64,000 bases of DNA from Onchocerca lupi (taxonomy: Eukaryota > Nematoda > Chromadorea > Rhabditida > Onchocercidae). The notes under the pieces were generated by a model. It did no database searches, was not told the origin of the DNA, and was given only the letters and a program-made list of their open reading frames with translations. The first letter of the stretch is position 1. The number at the start of each line of letters is the position of its first letter. The DNA lies in assembly GCA_028564675.1 (NCBI GenBank), contig JAOVVO010000006.1:186001-250000 (forward strand), read 5' to 3'. Made by a program: the position numbers and the translations under genes. Positions 12,901-29,517 of this stretch are shown here, in pieces.

Positions 12901-15900
12901 CATAAAAATTACAGATAATGAGTGGTAGTTGGAACAGTGATACAATGGTCAATTCACAAGCAACTTATACAATTGCCAGATCGGTGAATTATTTACTCAA
13001 GAAATTCATCGAAAAAAATGATAAAAACACGATAATTAAGCAATGATGAAAACACGATAATTAATTACTATCAATTAATTAATCATTATAAGTTAATTAA
13101 TGACGCATAAAATCAAAAAACATTAATTCCCAACATTGAATTTAGCTTGCTTATTTTAGTTTATAATTGTTATTATTTTGATTTTTAAATCAAAAATTTG
13201 TCTAAAGAAATAACACTTATCAAAAAATTAACACTTATAGTTGAGATTTCAAAAAAATTCCAATTCATAAAAGAAAATTAAAATTCCTATTTTCTTTTAA
13301 TTACTAGTAGAGATTTTGCAAAATTATTTGGCCATGTTTTTTTCTTTCTATAATTATTTTAATATTCAAATTCATTTACTCTAATCAGGTGAGAAATTCC
13401 AACTTTTATAAATTTAAACATTCATTGCTTTTTCCGATTTTCAATTGCAAAATATAGGCAGAATTCATTGAAGGCGTAATAGATGAAATTTCAAGTTTTA
13501 TTGAGTATGAAATTAAAAAAAAAAAAATGAAAAAATCAGCATTGATAATTTTTGCAATTATCTGATGTTAATTATTGTTTACATAAAAATTTTATTTAAT
13601 TTTAAAATGAATAGATTTCATATTTCTTTAAAAAAGAAATAATTTCGTGAATAATTCATTTAAAAAAAATTAAAGTAATTATAATTGTTTCTTATTTGAC
13701 CATTGAAAAATCAAAAATTCAGGTTGGCCGAAGTGATTATCAATTGCTGGAAGATATTGAATGTCCAAGTGAGCTTATTGAAATTGACAATGATGTACCA
13801 TATCCACCATGTAAGCTTAATTTTAAAATTATTTTCAATTTTTCGTAACTTAGCATGAATTTCGATGATCTATATAATCACAAAAAAAAAAAGAAATTTT
13901 TCCAAAACATAATTTAATCTTTTTAAATTTTTGAAATTTTAAAAATTTTTCTATGAAAAATTTTGGATAATTTTAAATTTATTGACAATTTAGCACTGTC
14001 AATATTATCTGAATTTCACCTTATGAAAAAAAAAAAAAAAAACAGTATTAAAATTTTCGATTCGCAAAAAAATTTCAAAAAGTTCTCTAAACATTAGGCT
14101 AATGTTTCTTTTTTCTCTTTTAATTAATTAAATCCCCTTCTTTCTATAAATTCAGGCAATATTGACAAAAAAAAAAACTAAGTTTTGGAAAAAATTAAAT
14201 TTTTTATTAAAAGAATTTTGAATTTAATAGTTTAACTTCAATATAAATTAAATAAACTACTATTAATTACTTATGAATTAGATAAATTACTGAGATAAAA
14301 ATTCAAATTTTTGATTTTTGCAATGATTTTTTTTCCTTTTCAGGATTTGTTAATTTTAGTTATTCAAATTTTAAAATGAATTAGATCATCAATTATTGTA
14401 AATGAATTTTTAATATTCAATTTTTTTGATTTTTTGCAGTAAATACTAGTCTAGTCCTGGAAGAATCTCGTATCGGAGTTGATCGTCTTCCGATCGTGGA
14501 TGACAATTTATCCACTCCATTGGTGGAATATGCTCCTGATAATGATATGCAAAAATATCAACAAAATCAGGCTTATATGTTGGATAATCATGCGAATCAT
14601 TATCATAAATATCCTGATAGGACTGACTTATCTGCTGAACTTACAACTAATTTATCATCAGTAAAACAGCTATTTCATCCCGATATATTACCATCATATG
14701 GATCAGAATTACCGCAACAAGTACCGGTTGAATTATCACCTGCTGATAGGATATCATCAAGTATGAGTATTGATTCCACGATATCCGATGATGCCACTAT
14801 TAATGCTCATCCGTTGGAACAACAACAACAACAATCACCACTTCCTAAATCGCTTTCTGAACAGAAAATATTACCTGTAATACCTGTAAGTTTACTCGAA
14901 TTTTACATGAAATCTTTCCCTGCGCACGATTATGAGTAGAGAATCTGTTCCATATTCAAAGCATAAGCCAAATGATGATAATTATAAAAAGAAATTCCCA
15001 AAAACCGTGAAAAAAAAAAAAAAAAAAAAAGTAGAATCAATCAATAAACAATTAAAGAAAACGAAATCAATAAAAGTAGTAACAGAACCCAAAGAAGAAA
15101 TAATCTGAAAAGCAGAATAACAATGGGGATAATCCAAAATCTCACGAGACATCCCTTATCCGCATGTTTATCCATATGCTATGTCATATTTTTGAAACTT
15201 TCACAAGTTAGTTGTGCAGATGTCACTGATTTGACATTTTTGAGTTGATTCTGCGTGCTAAATCAGATATAAATTCGAATATTTGAATATAAGAATTTAT
15301 AATCAATTATAAATTCTTATATTCAAATATCTAATATTTGATGAAAAATAATTGAGTTAAAAATTTCAATCATTTTATCTTTTCTAGACAACAAGTTCAG
15401 AAGCAATTGACGAGGAATCGAATTATTATAAATCGTTAAATCGTAGTTTTACGATTTCGAAAGAACCAGACGTGAAAGAACAATCACCGCCTAAAAATAT
15501 AATTATGGAAAAACCGGAAAATATTAAAAAAGCGGAAAAAGACGAAAAACCAAAAAAACCAAGACCGGTAAGTTTCAATTCACGTAAATTCAAGAATTTC
15601 ACAGCAATATTTTTTCGGAAAAGATTACGAATTTATAGAATTTTTTTCTATTACAAATTTGTCAAAAAAATAAATTCGTAATTTAGTTAAATTCATAACT
15701 GTTATCGAATTTCAGCCATCAATACGAGAGCTTCAGAATGCTCCGGTTCCGGTGAGACCTCCAAAACAAAAACCACCATCTAAATCACAACTAATGATGG
15801 AGAAGCTCAAAGCAAGCATTAAAGCGGATAAACTTAAACCGAAAAAAGATATTAAATCAAAACTTCATGAAATATTGGCAGTATCAGCACCAATTCGACG

Positions 15901-16660
15901 TTTGGAACCGGAATCGATTCCTGATGAGAATCAAGGTTAGTTTTTTTTTTGAAGCAGAAATATCGCAACAATCTAACAGCTAATAAGGTAAATTTGGTTT
16001 TAATCTCAATCAACTTCTTTTTCTTCGTTAGCATATCATCATATCTAGCGTTTATTTTATTTTCATATTTTAAACTATCTTGATTAAGTTTTATCGATTA
16101 TGTAGCGAGAAATTTTTTGTATTGGATTTTCTGAATCCAATGAAATTTTGTTTTAAAAATGAGAAATTTTTCAAATTTCATACTCTAGTTTTGTTCATGC
16201 TTATGTACGAATAAATCTTAATTTAGATTTGAATACTTTTATGCGAATTTCAATCATAAATCAAATTAATTATTTGTTTATTATTGAAATTTACATGAAA
16301 ATATTCCTGTTTAAGTATCATTTAAAGTACTAACTATAGTTTATTTACACTAACAGCCCTAATTATTGCTCAGTATTGCAATGATAACAATGGCAAATGA
16401 GTTAGAAAATATTTGTTTATTATTATTTGTTTGGGATCAAAGGTCAGATGACTTTTCATACTCAGTTTTTTCCCTCTTCTTTTTGTGTGTAGCATAATTG
16501 TTGATTTAGAGTCAAAGAAACAAGATCTTACCATTTCTTTTTACTAATTTTTATCAGAAATTTTCGGAATATTTTTCCAGTTTAATTTTTATAAAAATTA
16601 CGAAATTTAAAAAATTCTACTTTTTTTTTTTGTTGTAAAAGGCGTTTCATTTATTTATCC

Positions 16661-16696
<36 letters not shown>

Positions 16697-19394
16697 ATTT
16701 TTCATGCTTGAAATGATGAAGATTTTTACAAAAAAAAAAAAAACACAAAAATTGATTTTATTTTTAATTCCTACAATTTTTTAATTTCCTTTACAAAAAT
16801 TTGGCATAATCGTATGGCCTCATTTCTGATTTGTCTTATAATGTCTTTTGTAATTTGACAAAGTTTTCAGTCTTTCCTGATATTGCGACAAGTTTTTTGG
16901 TTTTTTTTAAATTTTATCTGTAAATCCTCAGATTTTAAAAATTTACTGAATTTTTGGGCAATCTTTCAATTCTCTTTTCTTTGATTTGTTGAAGAAATCG
17001 CTTTTTCTGATTATGAAATAAATTGTAAATTCCATGAATTCACGCATCATTCTTGATTAATTAAAATTAAATGAAAATAATTGTGTTTCAAGTATTATTT
17101 GATCTAGTAAAATATGTAAATTGATTCGGAATTAATTCATTTCCTGTTAAATTCCAATTCTCAACAGAAAATATACAATTTCATCTTCCTCTCATATTAT
17201 TAAAATTAATTTCATAAATCCCTTGGCCACCAATGAATTACAATCGAATATTGAAGCCAAGAGAACTAAGGGCATAAATATTATAAATGGGATACTTAGT
17301 TTTACATGCATGCAAATTTTATATTACATCATTTTCATTCTGTCTCCTAAATCATTGAAAAAAATTCATTTGAACTTATTTCATTAGTTGTTTTTTGACC
17401 TTAATTTGGTGATCTTTGAATAATGACCTTTACTATAACTGTTTTTGTCGATCCCATCATCGTCTGATTTTGCAGAAAAAGGAAAAAAAAACTTTAAAAC
17501 ATTTTATTTTTCTCCTGCTTTTACTTATTTATCACTCTTATTGAATGAATATTTGTTAATTGGAAGAAGTTAATTTAGAACAGACATTTGATAAATTGAA
17601 ATTATTCAAATTTTCATCAATCTTAGAGTATATATATATATATAGTTAGTTATCCATTATTGATTTATAAATTTAAAAGCATTCTAAATATTTTACATAA
17701 ACAAGCAAATAAAAATAGTCTTAGCAAAGATTCTTTTTATTGATCAAAATTCATTCTATTAATTAGCAATATATGATGTTATTTTGTAAAAAAACAAAAA
17801 TTTATGACCAATTCCTATAAGTTACGAATGATTACAGTATGAAATGTAATTATTATTTATTTTTAAAATCGATATTAAAATTAAAAATTTCATTTTTATT
17901 CATTATTAATTAAGATTAAAAATTCCATTTCTATCCATTTTTTTTTTCTTTTCCTTTGCTATTATTTTAATGTATAATTGGATTGACTGTAATTACATCA
18001 GAATATTTTTGCCACTTCAACTAAACAAACAATTTCCACTCAAATTTGTTTTCCACTTTTTCCAAGCTAATACATAATTCATCTACTATTCCTTTCAATC
18101 CATTAAATCCTATCATCTGCTCGAGATTCGAAGTAACTTTTCTGATTAAAGCATTATTTCTAGGCGTATTTTCTCAATTCTAAAAGTCTAAATCTTTCAA
18201 TCAACGCTTTCTCCTATCTTTTCTTCTTATCTATTTTTCCAATAATACTACTTTGATAGAGAGTTATGTTATCTTTTGCCAAGTGCTTGAATGACAAGAT
18301 TTGGCATAAAAAAAAAGGAAAAGTTTATTAAAGGAAGGAATGTTACAAGATAATGATCTGTTATTGTTGTTGATTATTGATCGAGAAATGTTTTTATATT
18401 ATTTTATTGATCATCTAAAATGTTACTATTGCTAGTATAGTTTTATCTTTCATCCTATTTTTCTGTTTCTTCTCTCATTTGCTATTCCACTTCTCTTAAT
18501 TAATTGCATTTCTGCAAATTTAAACTTACATTTCTGCAGACTTGGACTTGCATTTCTGCAAATTCAAACTTGTATTTTTACAGATTTGAATTTTTGCATT
18601 TCTGCCGTTTTGAACTTACATTCCTACAAATTTGAAACTTAAAGCTTCGCATATTAAATTCGTATTTATATATTTTTAAATTTTGCTTTCTACAGATTTG
18701 AACTTACATCTCTGAAGGCCTGAATTTGTATTTTTTTTTTTTTTTTTTACAGTTTGAATTTGGTCGAAATCGATCATTTAATCGATTTTTTAGTGATGGA
18801 GTGGATGTATCCGAAAGTTAAAAGATATGAACTTCAGAAAAGCAAATTCGGAACTGCAAAAAAAAAAAGAAAAAAAAGAATTTATTTTATAACGTTTCTA
18901 GTTTTCTAAATTTTTGTATACATTTCTCGATAAAATGGAAAATCACCGAAATCAAACGTTAAGCAGAAATTAAGCAGGAAAAATACACAAAAAGTGAAAA
19001 GAACGGAAATTTTTGTCTGATAAAAAATCATTTTCTATTCAATTTCTTCAAGTTTCAAAAATGCTCTTTCAATTAAAAAATTCGGCACAAATTTATAAAA
19101 AGTCTTTCTTTTATTACTGATTCTTGTTATAGTTGAATTATTTCGTTTATTCATCAAAATATCATTTTAGTTCTCTTTTAATAAGAAATTTTCGTCTTCT
19201 TTCTCGTTTTTCTACTTCGTGAAATCATCATTTAAATATTTGTTTTTTTTTTTCAAATTTCACCTTTTTCTTGTTGATAAATCTAAATATGAAATGAGTT
19301 TTTGAATTTAAAATCTATCAATATTCATGTCATCATTGCGATCATTCTGATTATTTAGCAATTAATTAAAAAAAAGTAAAAGTTCTTAAGAACG

Positions 19395-19427
<33 letters not shown>

Positions 19428-22400
19428 CTTGATGATAAGTTGAATTTATTTAGGATAGACAAACTATAGCTATTTTACTATTATAAAGCATCCATGTTGG
19501 ATTTCCTAATAGGTAAATAAGCTTTCTACATCATTAGTCATTAAGTTTAATTTCTTCGAGGATTTCTTCTATTTACTTTTCTTTAATTTGTTGATTTGTT
19601 TCTTAAGAATATATTCTATTTATTTGATTTTTATTAATCTGCTATTTGAAATCCAGGTTGAATTTTTTTTTCTGCCCCTTGTAAATCTAAATCGATAAAT
19701 TGCAAATTCAAATCAATAAGTTGTAAATTTACTATTGTTGAAGAATTGATGAAAATAATTGCATATTTGAGATGAATGATCAAAAAAAAAAAAAAAATTC
19801 AATTTCATCATTTAAGTGATTCAGTTATTGTTATAGTAAATTGATTATTCTTTTTTTCCTTTTCTTTTTCAAAATTTATATCTTATTGATTAAAATATTC
19901 GCATATTTTCAATATGATTGATCAAATATGCAAAGGTTTAATTTTATAGGATTCTATTTTCAGTCCATTTCTTATCATATTATCACTTTTTGCTTATAAT
20001 TATAAACTCTTTTCAAGTACTGACTTAATTAATTGCTTGAAAATTATTAAATATTTCAATTGAAATAGAAATTTAGCATGCAATTTGCTATTAATAAAAG
20101 ATATGATGCATTAAATTGTAGGAACTTTTTAGTTATTTCGTTGTTTACATTGAATGATTTTATGTTAAATTTTCATAAATTTACACTGATCTTACACACC
20201 TGTTTAATCATAGATTGTCGATTAATTCAACCATAAATTATCAATTAATTTAATTATATGTTGTCGGTTAATTTAACTGTAGATTGTTGACCATAATTAT
20301 CGATTAACTTAATCACAGGTTATCCGATTAATTTAATCATAAGTTATCGATTATTTTAACATAAGCAACAAAAATAATGAAATTAATTGATAATCTACAA
20401 TTAACATAAGTTATCAATTAATTTTAATCAGAGATTATTGATTGAAAATTCTTCAACCTTATGGATTGTTATGGAACTTGAACAGGTCAACGAATCAGAA
20501 TTCTATCAATAGATCAATTAGCATAATTTACCAAAATGACGCATTTCATCGTTAAATAAATATAAATACGTTCTAAAAAAAAAATCTATTTGACATAAGC
20601 TTTTTTCAGTCTTATCTGCAAAATGAAATTCAAATATCTTATTGAGTTAATTTTTGGTATAAATCATCTATTTCAATCAATCAATATATGAAGATTCACG
20701 TCAGTTACCTGACTTATACTTGACGTGTACTTGACGTAAACCTTCACGTATTTGCTTCAAATTATTTGATGAAAATGTACAAATCTTCACATATTTGCTA
20801 TAAATCATTTCTATCTTATTAATCAATTATTCACTTCATTAAGATGACACAATTTAGTAAAGAAAGAAAATGAAATTAGCATGAATTATTGTAAATATTT
20901 GCCCTCAATTGAATAATTGTTACATTGATGCTGCATACCCATTTAATTAACAATTATTGCTTCAGGTCAATAATATCTTGATGACCTCTCTTCTATTCAA
21001 TTTATTTCAAGGCCAATTCCCGATTCTGGCCACTAGGCCTTGTTCAGTTGTTATCCTGTTTAGATTGCAATATCGATCAGAGTAACATTTTTAGGGGAAA
21101 GTTTCATTTTTGTGAATTTCTTCACATCCATTTCATTTTTGCTAATCTTCATTTTTCATTGATTATAAAAATATGATATTCAAAAAGTTGACAATTTTTT
21201 CGATTTATTTGTCGCTAATTTATTTTTATTTTATTCTCAAAAGATTTTCCCGATTCTCTTCATCATATCTTATTAATTTAAATTTCTTCTTTTTTATTCT
21301 TCAATAAATTATCAAATTTCAGATTCATCTTTTTTTTCTTTTTCTTTATTTTTCTTTTTTTTTTAGGAAATTAAATTAATTATAAAATGGATTTTTCTAT
21401 TTTTTAACTGCAATTTACCTGTTTTAAATATTTATATATCGACAATTTTATTTGATTCGAACTTAGATACTAAGTAAAATATTTAGCATTGCGATTTTGA
21501 TGAATAGAATTTATTCTGAAAAAAAAATTATCATTTTGAATAAAAATAATTCTGATAAGAACACTTTTTTTTTTACCGTACTAATTCAAATAAATTTATT
21601 GTTCTTATTACTTATCAGTTATCTCTATGAAACTTGGTAATAGAAGTGAATGCGACAAAAAATATCACTTATCAAAATTAATCTTTTATATAAAATGGCA
21701 ATTTTTGGTCCAATACGAAGAACTTTGTTCCTATTTGTATTTATTTGCAATTTATTAATGTTTGTTTATAAATTACAAATACTCGGAGATGCTTTGCAAT
21801 TTACGCATATTTTTTCTAAAATTTTTTAGAAATCAAATTTATACTTCAAAATTTGCTTTAGATATTTTGTATATTTTTTGTTTTTTGTAGAAGAAAATAT
21901 GCCGCCTAATGAAGGAAATAAAAAAATACCGCAACAATCATCACCAAATGCGAAACGTCGCCGGAATGAAATGCAGAAAACGATAAATTCACGAATGCAA
22001 CCTGGAAATCGACCACGATTATCGCAGCAACTTGATAATACAACAGCGAAAATATCACGACCACTTACGAAACCACGACATTCGTTAATTCAGCTAAAAA
22101 CTGGCCAAAAAGGTAGCGTTTATTTTCCTAGTAATGAGATTATATGATACTTATTTAGACTGATCGATCTGGACGAAACTTTATTTTGCGAATTCTCACC
22201 ATAGCGAGACAAATCAAATTTCAAAAACTTACATATACAAGAAAAATTTTAAGTTGTGTGTAAAATTTTTGAGATTTTAATTCAAATGCTGGAATCGCAT
22301 TAATTTTGAAATTACAGATTAAAAAATTAAAAACTTTAATCCTGTCTGATTAAAATTTCTCTTTGAAAGAATTAGATTTAACTTTTATCTTCCTACAAAT

Positions 22401-23058
22401 TATCGTGCTTTAGCGTATTTTCAGCTCTTGAAACTTGTGATTCTTTAGACAAGAAAAAAAATCAAAGCTTGAATTTCCAAAAAAATCAAAGCTGAATTTA
22501 AAAAAAAAAATCAAAGCCTGAATGTCATCACTAAGGCATGATCCTCAACTAAAGATTAGCAAATTTATATTTTTGAAAAATATTTTCAAACTTTTTCGAA
22601 ATTCTTGTCCTTGCAAAGTGAAAATAAATCAGACGATTTGTGATAAGATTATCATTGTCATTGATATAAAGTTGTCAAAGTTGATATAAACTTTTTTAGC
22701 TTTAGACTAAAGCTACGTGATTCTTGGAATACATCTTCCTGGCATATATTATAAAATCATTTTAGGTAATAAATAATTTGTTTACTTTTCTTGAAATGCT
22801 TATTCAATTCAAATCTGGAAAAGTTTTTGAAATTTGATTTAATCACTCTATTGACGTGGTGTTTTCATTATTGATATTAAGATACGGTATATAGGATTAT
22901 TCAAGAATTATTGCACAATTTTTAATTTTCAATTTGATTACGAATTTTTTTTTTATCTTGCCATATCATTATAAAAGTAATAATAATGGTTGAAATATTT
23001 TAAAAATCTCTTTGCGTATAGTATTTTTACATAAAAATTTTTGAAGTAACTAAAAAAT

Positions 23059-23090
<32 letters not shown>

Positions 23091-26000
23091 ATATATATAT
23101 ATATATATATATATTGGTGATTATTTAAATAATTGTATTTCAAAAATTTTAAATCATCTTTAAATCGCTTATTAGTATATAAGATATTCAAGAATTATCG
23201 CACAATTTTTCTATCTTCAATTTAATCATGGATTTTTAAAAATTTGGAAAGAAATAGATTGCAAATGATAAATAGCTGTTAATATTTTTTAGGCCCACTT
23301 GAAATGCGATCCGAAAAATTGAAAAAAGAAACTTCCAAAGATCTTTCGAAAACTTCAGCTTCTAAATTAGTGCCTCAAACATCAAGCACTACCAGATCAG
23401 AATGTAAGCATTTATTTTCTTCTAAAATTTGAATTTTACATCAAAATTGATTAATATATGATGTTTCATATTGTTGAATTCAGGTGAAATCAATTATCCA
23501 TGTATCGAGATCAAAAATAAATATACGTGGTGAATACATAGCTCTTGTCAAATGAATGACCTTTTGTTAAGTGACCTTAAGTAACCCATGAAGTCCATTT
23601 GTAAATAATAAACATAATGGGATGTAATAAAATTTTATTCAATCGAATATTTTGTAGATCAAATTTCAATAAATATAAATTTCTTTTTCAATTTATTTTT
23701 AAATTAAAAAGTCTTTCAAGTATAAGTGGTCGTTTTCTTTCTTCCTTAATTCTTCAGTTTTTTTATTTGTAGTAAATCGATTTAATTCACTTTCTACGCA
23801 ATTCAGTTTAATTGTTCAATAAAATTTAGATTACTTTCTTAAATTATTTTTTTATTTTATATCGCATAAATAGAAAATGTCGTTAAATTAATCTTTTTCT
23901 TAAATTTCGAAATTATTATAAATTTTAGAGAAATAAGCTTATTACTTGGATAAAGTATTAAGAACCAGCAAACTTTTCTTTCTTTTAACAAAAAATTTCT
24001 TAGTTTCATAAATTATGCAGTTTTTATTTAAGCAAATTCGTTAATCGTTAATAAATCATTTGTTCTTGCTATGCTTAATTTTTGTGCAAAAAATAAAAAA
24101 ATAAAAATTAATTTCCTTTAATTATTCGTCCTATTTTTCCGTAATATAATATTAAAGCAATTTTCTTATTGCCAGAATTTAAAAATCGAATTGAAATTTT
24201 AGTGATACTCTATAGATTGATTCTGTCGATGCCTTTCAGAGTTAACTTCATTTCTTAACAATCTCTTTGCAAAAATTTTATTATTCTGACCTAAATGCCC
24301 TCCAGTTTCGATTAAATTACCTGAATTGTCCCAAATTTGTCCTCAATTTTGCTTAAAAGTTCATCTCAACAACAAGTTAAATCCAATACCCTTCTTCAGT
24401 CATCTTTAAATCTTTTGAAAATAAACTATAAACAATTTCTTAATAATTAATTCTAAGATGATTTATGTGTTCCCTATGGTCAAAGGATAGATGGTAACAA
24501 TCATTTTAGTGACCAATTGCAACAACATTTAATCAATTTAGTCATTTGAAATTTGCATCTTTTAAATTTTATTCATTTCTTCTGGGATTCATAAAAATTT
24601 GTTACAGTAATTCTTGTCACTATAAAATTGCACTAATTTGTTACAGTAACTTTTGTCACAGTTAAAATTGCACTAATTTGTTACAGTAATTTAAAAATTT
24701 GTTGTATGCTGCTATATCATAAGTGAATCGTTCGATATCTTTGATATTACATTGTTCTTCGATTTCTTCATTTTTTGACACAAATACAAAAAACGTGGAA
24801 CGTGGAACGTGTCTTTGAGCATTTTATTTTTATCTTTTTTTTTTTTATCATTCCATGACTGAAATTTCCCACTTATTTTGCATATATTATTTTTTTTTCG
24901 AAATATTGATTAGTACTGAAATATGGAATTTTACAGCATTGCATTCCGGTTTACCAACATCATCTGCCGAACATTCATCAGTTAAAGCTTATAAATCCGG
25001 AAAACAACAACAACCTACCTCAATGATTGTCGAGAAACAAAAAGGTTTATATTTGTTAATAACTTACTACTCTTTCCATTGTTATCTTTTAAATGAATTT
25101 TTTTATTTCAATTCAATTCACTCAAAATAGTCACAAATGACAAATGAATCTGATTTCAATTATAAAAAGAGAATCCTTACATGAAACAAAATTGCAAACG
25201 ATAATATGAAATAAAAATGAGAAATTGTATTTTCGAAAAATAAGAACTTTGCCAGGATAATTTTTTCTTTCCAACATAAAATATTTGCTTTTAAAATTTA
25301 ACAGGAAATCGAAATCTTGCATAAATTTCAAATTTTAAACTTTAAATATTTCAAACTTTACGATAGATTCGCAACGAAAAAAGCAATAACGATTTTGCCG
25401 AGGCCGTGACCTTTTCTGACCCAAGCCATAAATCTTAATTTTTTTTACTCAAGTTAATCAATTTTCTTACACAAAATAAGTTATCATTCCGTTAACTTTT
25501 TGTGTATCATAAATTTTTTTTTTAAACAATGGAAATTATTGAAATCTGTTAATATTATAAAGTTTGGAATGTTCGAAATTTGAAATTTATATAAGATTAC
25601 AATTTCCTTTCAAATTTAGACGATAATATTTCATAGCATTTGTATTATCCTATCATAATAAAGGATATAAAATTTCAAATTTCCGATATTATTATCTTCC
25701 AGTTGATACAAAATCTAAATTTCTCATTTCGATTACATCTCTGAAAAATTTTTAATAATTCAATTCAACCTTCTATTTCGATATGATTTTAAAAATTATT
25801 CGAGAAAATTATCATTTTGCTTTAAAATACAATATGATTTCAAAAAATTATTCGGAAAAATTTATCATTTCACTCTAAAATCCAATTTTCATTTATTAGT
25901 CTGAAATTCGAATCTTCTTCATTTGATGATTTAAAAAAAAAAAAAAAAGTTTAAAGATTTTAAAAGAGAAACATTTTAAATTTCAATCAAAATATAAATC

Positions 26001-29000
26001 GATATTTTGTAACAAAGATTATTTATTAGAATGCACTATTCAGTGGTTAATCCGCTTTTCAATGGATCAACTATGAATGTTTATTCTGAAGGAAAGAGAA
26101 AATACGAATTTTACGATGTTGATATTTTCACATAAATTGACCCTATTTTGAGATTAAATTACAAAATTGATCAGATCAAATTTCATCCGATTTTTCCAAT
26201 ATTTTCCAATCAATAAAACTGATATGCATAACTATGCTAATCTTCGCAAAATGATATATTTTTATCAATCAATTTTTATGGTCTTTGAAAAATGAATTAA
26301 GCAAGTTTCAATTCTTACATATTCTCTTTTTGGAAAAACGAAAAAGTTTACATTTTAAATTTGTTATGAAATCAAAATTTCAATCATAATTTAGTGTAAA
26401 TTTTAGAAAGTTGTTATTTTCAGATGATACTTTTAAACTAAAAAGATTGACAGATGCAATTCGTGGATTTGATGTTCTTGCTGTTGTCTTCGGTCAACAA
26501 GTCCAAAAAGTATTATCTTACTTTTATTTCACATTTATTTACTCTATTAATTAACTTTGATCAGATAGTAGGAATTCAGAAATTGTTGGCAGGCACTTTG
26601 ATTTTGGCCTGTAAATCTTGGCCATACAACTTAGACTGGCCTTAAAATCATTTCACAAACCTAAAATTAAAAAAAAAAGCGAAAATCTTGAAAAAAGCAT
26701 CGCTACTGGAAATTAAATTCTAAAACGTAATTTATTACATTCATTTGAAATCAAAAATTATTCGGAAATTGGAAATTTTTTCCTAAATTTTGAAGTCCTA
26801 AGAGTGATTACTTGAAATAAAATCTTCATTTCATTTACTAATTACCATGATTAATCATTATTTTATAAATTTTCAGTACAACGAAGATTTACACGAAGCG
26901 CTTGAACAAAATAGAAAATACGGTATGCTTTTAATTTCAAATTAATTAATTCCAAAAAGTTTATTCAAATGTAAACAAATTTGAAGTTATCGAAATAAAT
27001 TTTACGATTAACATGATTAATTTCTTTATATTGATCCTATTATTTCGGAAAGAGATGATCTGGGAAAGGAAATCCAGAAAGGGAAATTTTAGGATTGCTA
27101 AATTTCAAGACATTTGATACAAAACTCTGCATTCAACATAAAGTAGTGAATTTTTTTTTTTTGAAAAGGGAATCGTTTTACCAAAAACTTTTTCAATTAG
27201 TTTTTTTAATTGGATACGTTTTCTTCCAACGATCATTTGAACCCCATCATTAACATTCATTAATCTTATTCGATTCGTTAACCGAACAAATTCCAAGATT
27301 CATTGAAATCAAGTGATTAGTTTGGAATTGAATTGAGCAAGAAATTTTGATTGAATGTTCGGTTATAAAATAAATGATTTTTTTTTTCGTATCACATGAA
27401 AAATTAATCAATCTTTGAGGCAGCAAATTTTAGAAATTGAAAAATTAAAAATTTAAATTGCTGAAATTTGAGCTAAACTTTTCTTTTGCATTTGGAATAC
27501 TAATTTGTGGAATAACACATCTTTATGATTATTTGAAATTTTTAGAAAGTTGCTGAATGTTGCAACGAGCATTTTTTATAGTTTCAAATCGATTTGTCGA
27601 TTTTAAGTAAATTAACAGTAATATTAGAAAAGATCATTTACCTGTTCTATCAATGAATGGATAAAAAGTAGGAGACATTTCTGAGAAAAAAGTTGGTTGT
27701 TATTTGAATTTTGGCCAATTAGTTTAGTTACTTATAACTCTGGTTATTAGTTCAAACTTGGCTAATTAGTTTAGTAAAATTTAGTAAACTAACTGTTAGT
27801 TCAAACTTGGCCAGTAGTTTATTTGCATGTAGCTAAGTATTAGTTCAAATTTGATCAATTAATTTAGTTGCTTGTAGTTGATTATTAATTCAAACTTGGC
27901 CAATTGATTTAGTTGTACTTAAAAGTTAATATTATTTTAAGTAGAATTCGTATCTTCAGAATCTCGCATAAAAGCATTGGAAGTTAAATATGAGGAATTA
28001 CTGGTAACGATGAATGATGATCATACTCGAAAAATGGAGAATGGTTGGTTAAATTTTTTAAATTTCAGTTGAATTCTCAAAAATATTTTTTTTTGCTTCC
28101 ATCAATGATAAATCTTCTAAATGAAAAGAGAACGATACTTTCAAACTTTTCAATTTTTTATTACTACTATTACACCCTTTTCTTCTCTCTATTATAAAAA
28201 TGTCAATATTTAAGAATATTTTATCGATTGATTGCTGATTGATTAATTCTTTTAATCAAAATGTATGTTTTATTCAGACACCATCATCTCTGAGGATAAA
28301 TTCATTAAATCATTCACAGTTGCATTAAATTAGTATTGTAAAAATTATTCTCGAAACTATTTATTATATTAATTCGAGATTTTTCTCTATCCTTCAACAT
28401 TTCTCGTTTTAGTAACTTTATGCTGTTGAATTAGCCTGAAATGGTATTTATTCCTTCTGAATTTTCAAATAGCTACTAGAAAAATTTCAAATTATTTTTA
28501 AAAAGTTTAATAAAATTTTGGTTATTTTTCGGAAGAAAATCAAAAATAACACAAATTACTATATAAAGCAATAAAATTATCTAATAAATGAGGATGAAAT
28601 TTTTTTCATTCAAAATTTGATTTTTTTTTTTTTTTACTTTTTCACACTTCTTCATTTATGATTTAATCGTTTTAAAATGTCTCATTACAAATGCCTCACC
28701 TCTAATATCTTTAATATTTAATGTTAAATGATTATTTTCGGTAAAATTTCATTTAAATTAATTCTTCTCAACGATCATATGACAATTCTTGTCGTTGTAA
28801 TGTATGTCTTTTTTATTCATTTTCATTTTTTTCATTCTTCAATCTTTCATTTCATCCAATTTTAAAGACCTTGAAAGCAAGTTATTTCGAACATTGAAAA
28901 AAACAGAAAATTTTGTAAAATTAAGAACAATAATATCTTTTCAAAATGATATTGAAACATTTAATTTCATTCAATTTTTCATTTCAATTCTTTTTTTTTT

Positions 29001-29486
29001 TTCGCCAGATTTTTGGGATTATAAAAATAAGAAGTTTTATAAAAGTGAAAAATTTTAAAAGAAAAACTTAATTGAAAAAGTATAGAATTCTTAATTAGAT
29101 GTTGAATTTAAAAAAAAAAAAAAAACTTAATGGAAAATGATTAAAATTTCTAATTATATATCAATTTTTGATTTTCTGACAAAGGTCAGGAAATTTTGTC
29201 ATATCATAATTCGACAAAAACTGGAACAAATTTATTATCTAGTCCATGAAGTCAAAAAATAAATAAATAAATAAATGGCTTATTGTTTTTCTCTAGGCAT
29301 TTGGCATTTTATTATCGCTTTCAATGAAAACAAAAAGGATATAACTTTTATCTCTTTAAATAGGAGGGTCAATTATCATGCTCTATTAAATTCTCACATT
29401 AAATTTGTTCATTTCATTTATATTTTATGACAAAAATTTCAAGTCCCTCTAAAAATCACTGCACTCTTTTTAATGGAGCATTTCTG

Positions 29487-29517
<31 letters not shown>

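Larger units (their letters stand above)
15936..21890 (+). other. Long intron of the CAP-Gly/MTUS-like gene
   Basis: A 5.95-kb intron with a GTTAGT donor and a TTTTTTGTAG acceptor; flanking phases agree (phase 1). It holds a long T run (16663-16694), a ~27-base repeat array (18506-18770) and a ~24-base array (20205-20425). No nested gene is recognisable on either strand. Confidence 0.6.

Noticed and set aside
14479..14664. Plus-strand 61-codon frame
   Set aside because: Out-of-frame shadow of the exon 14440-14885.
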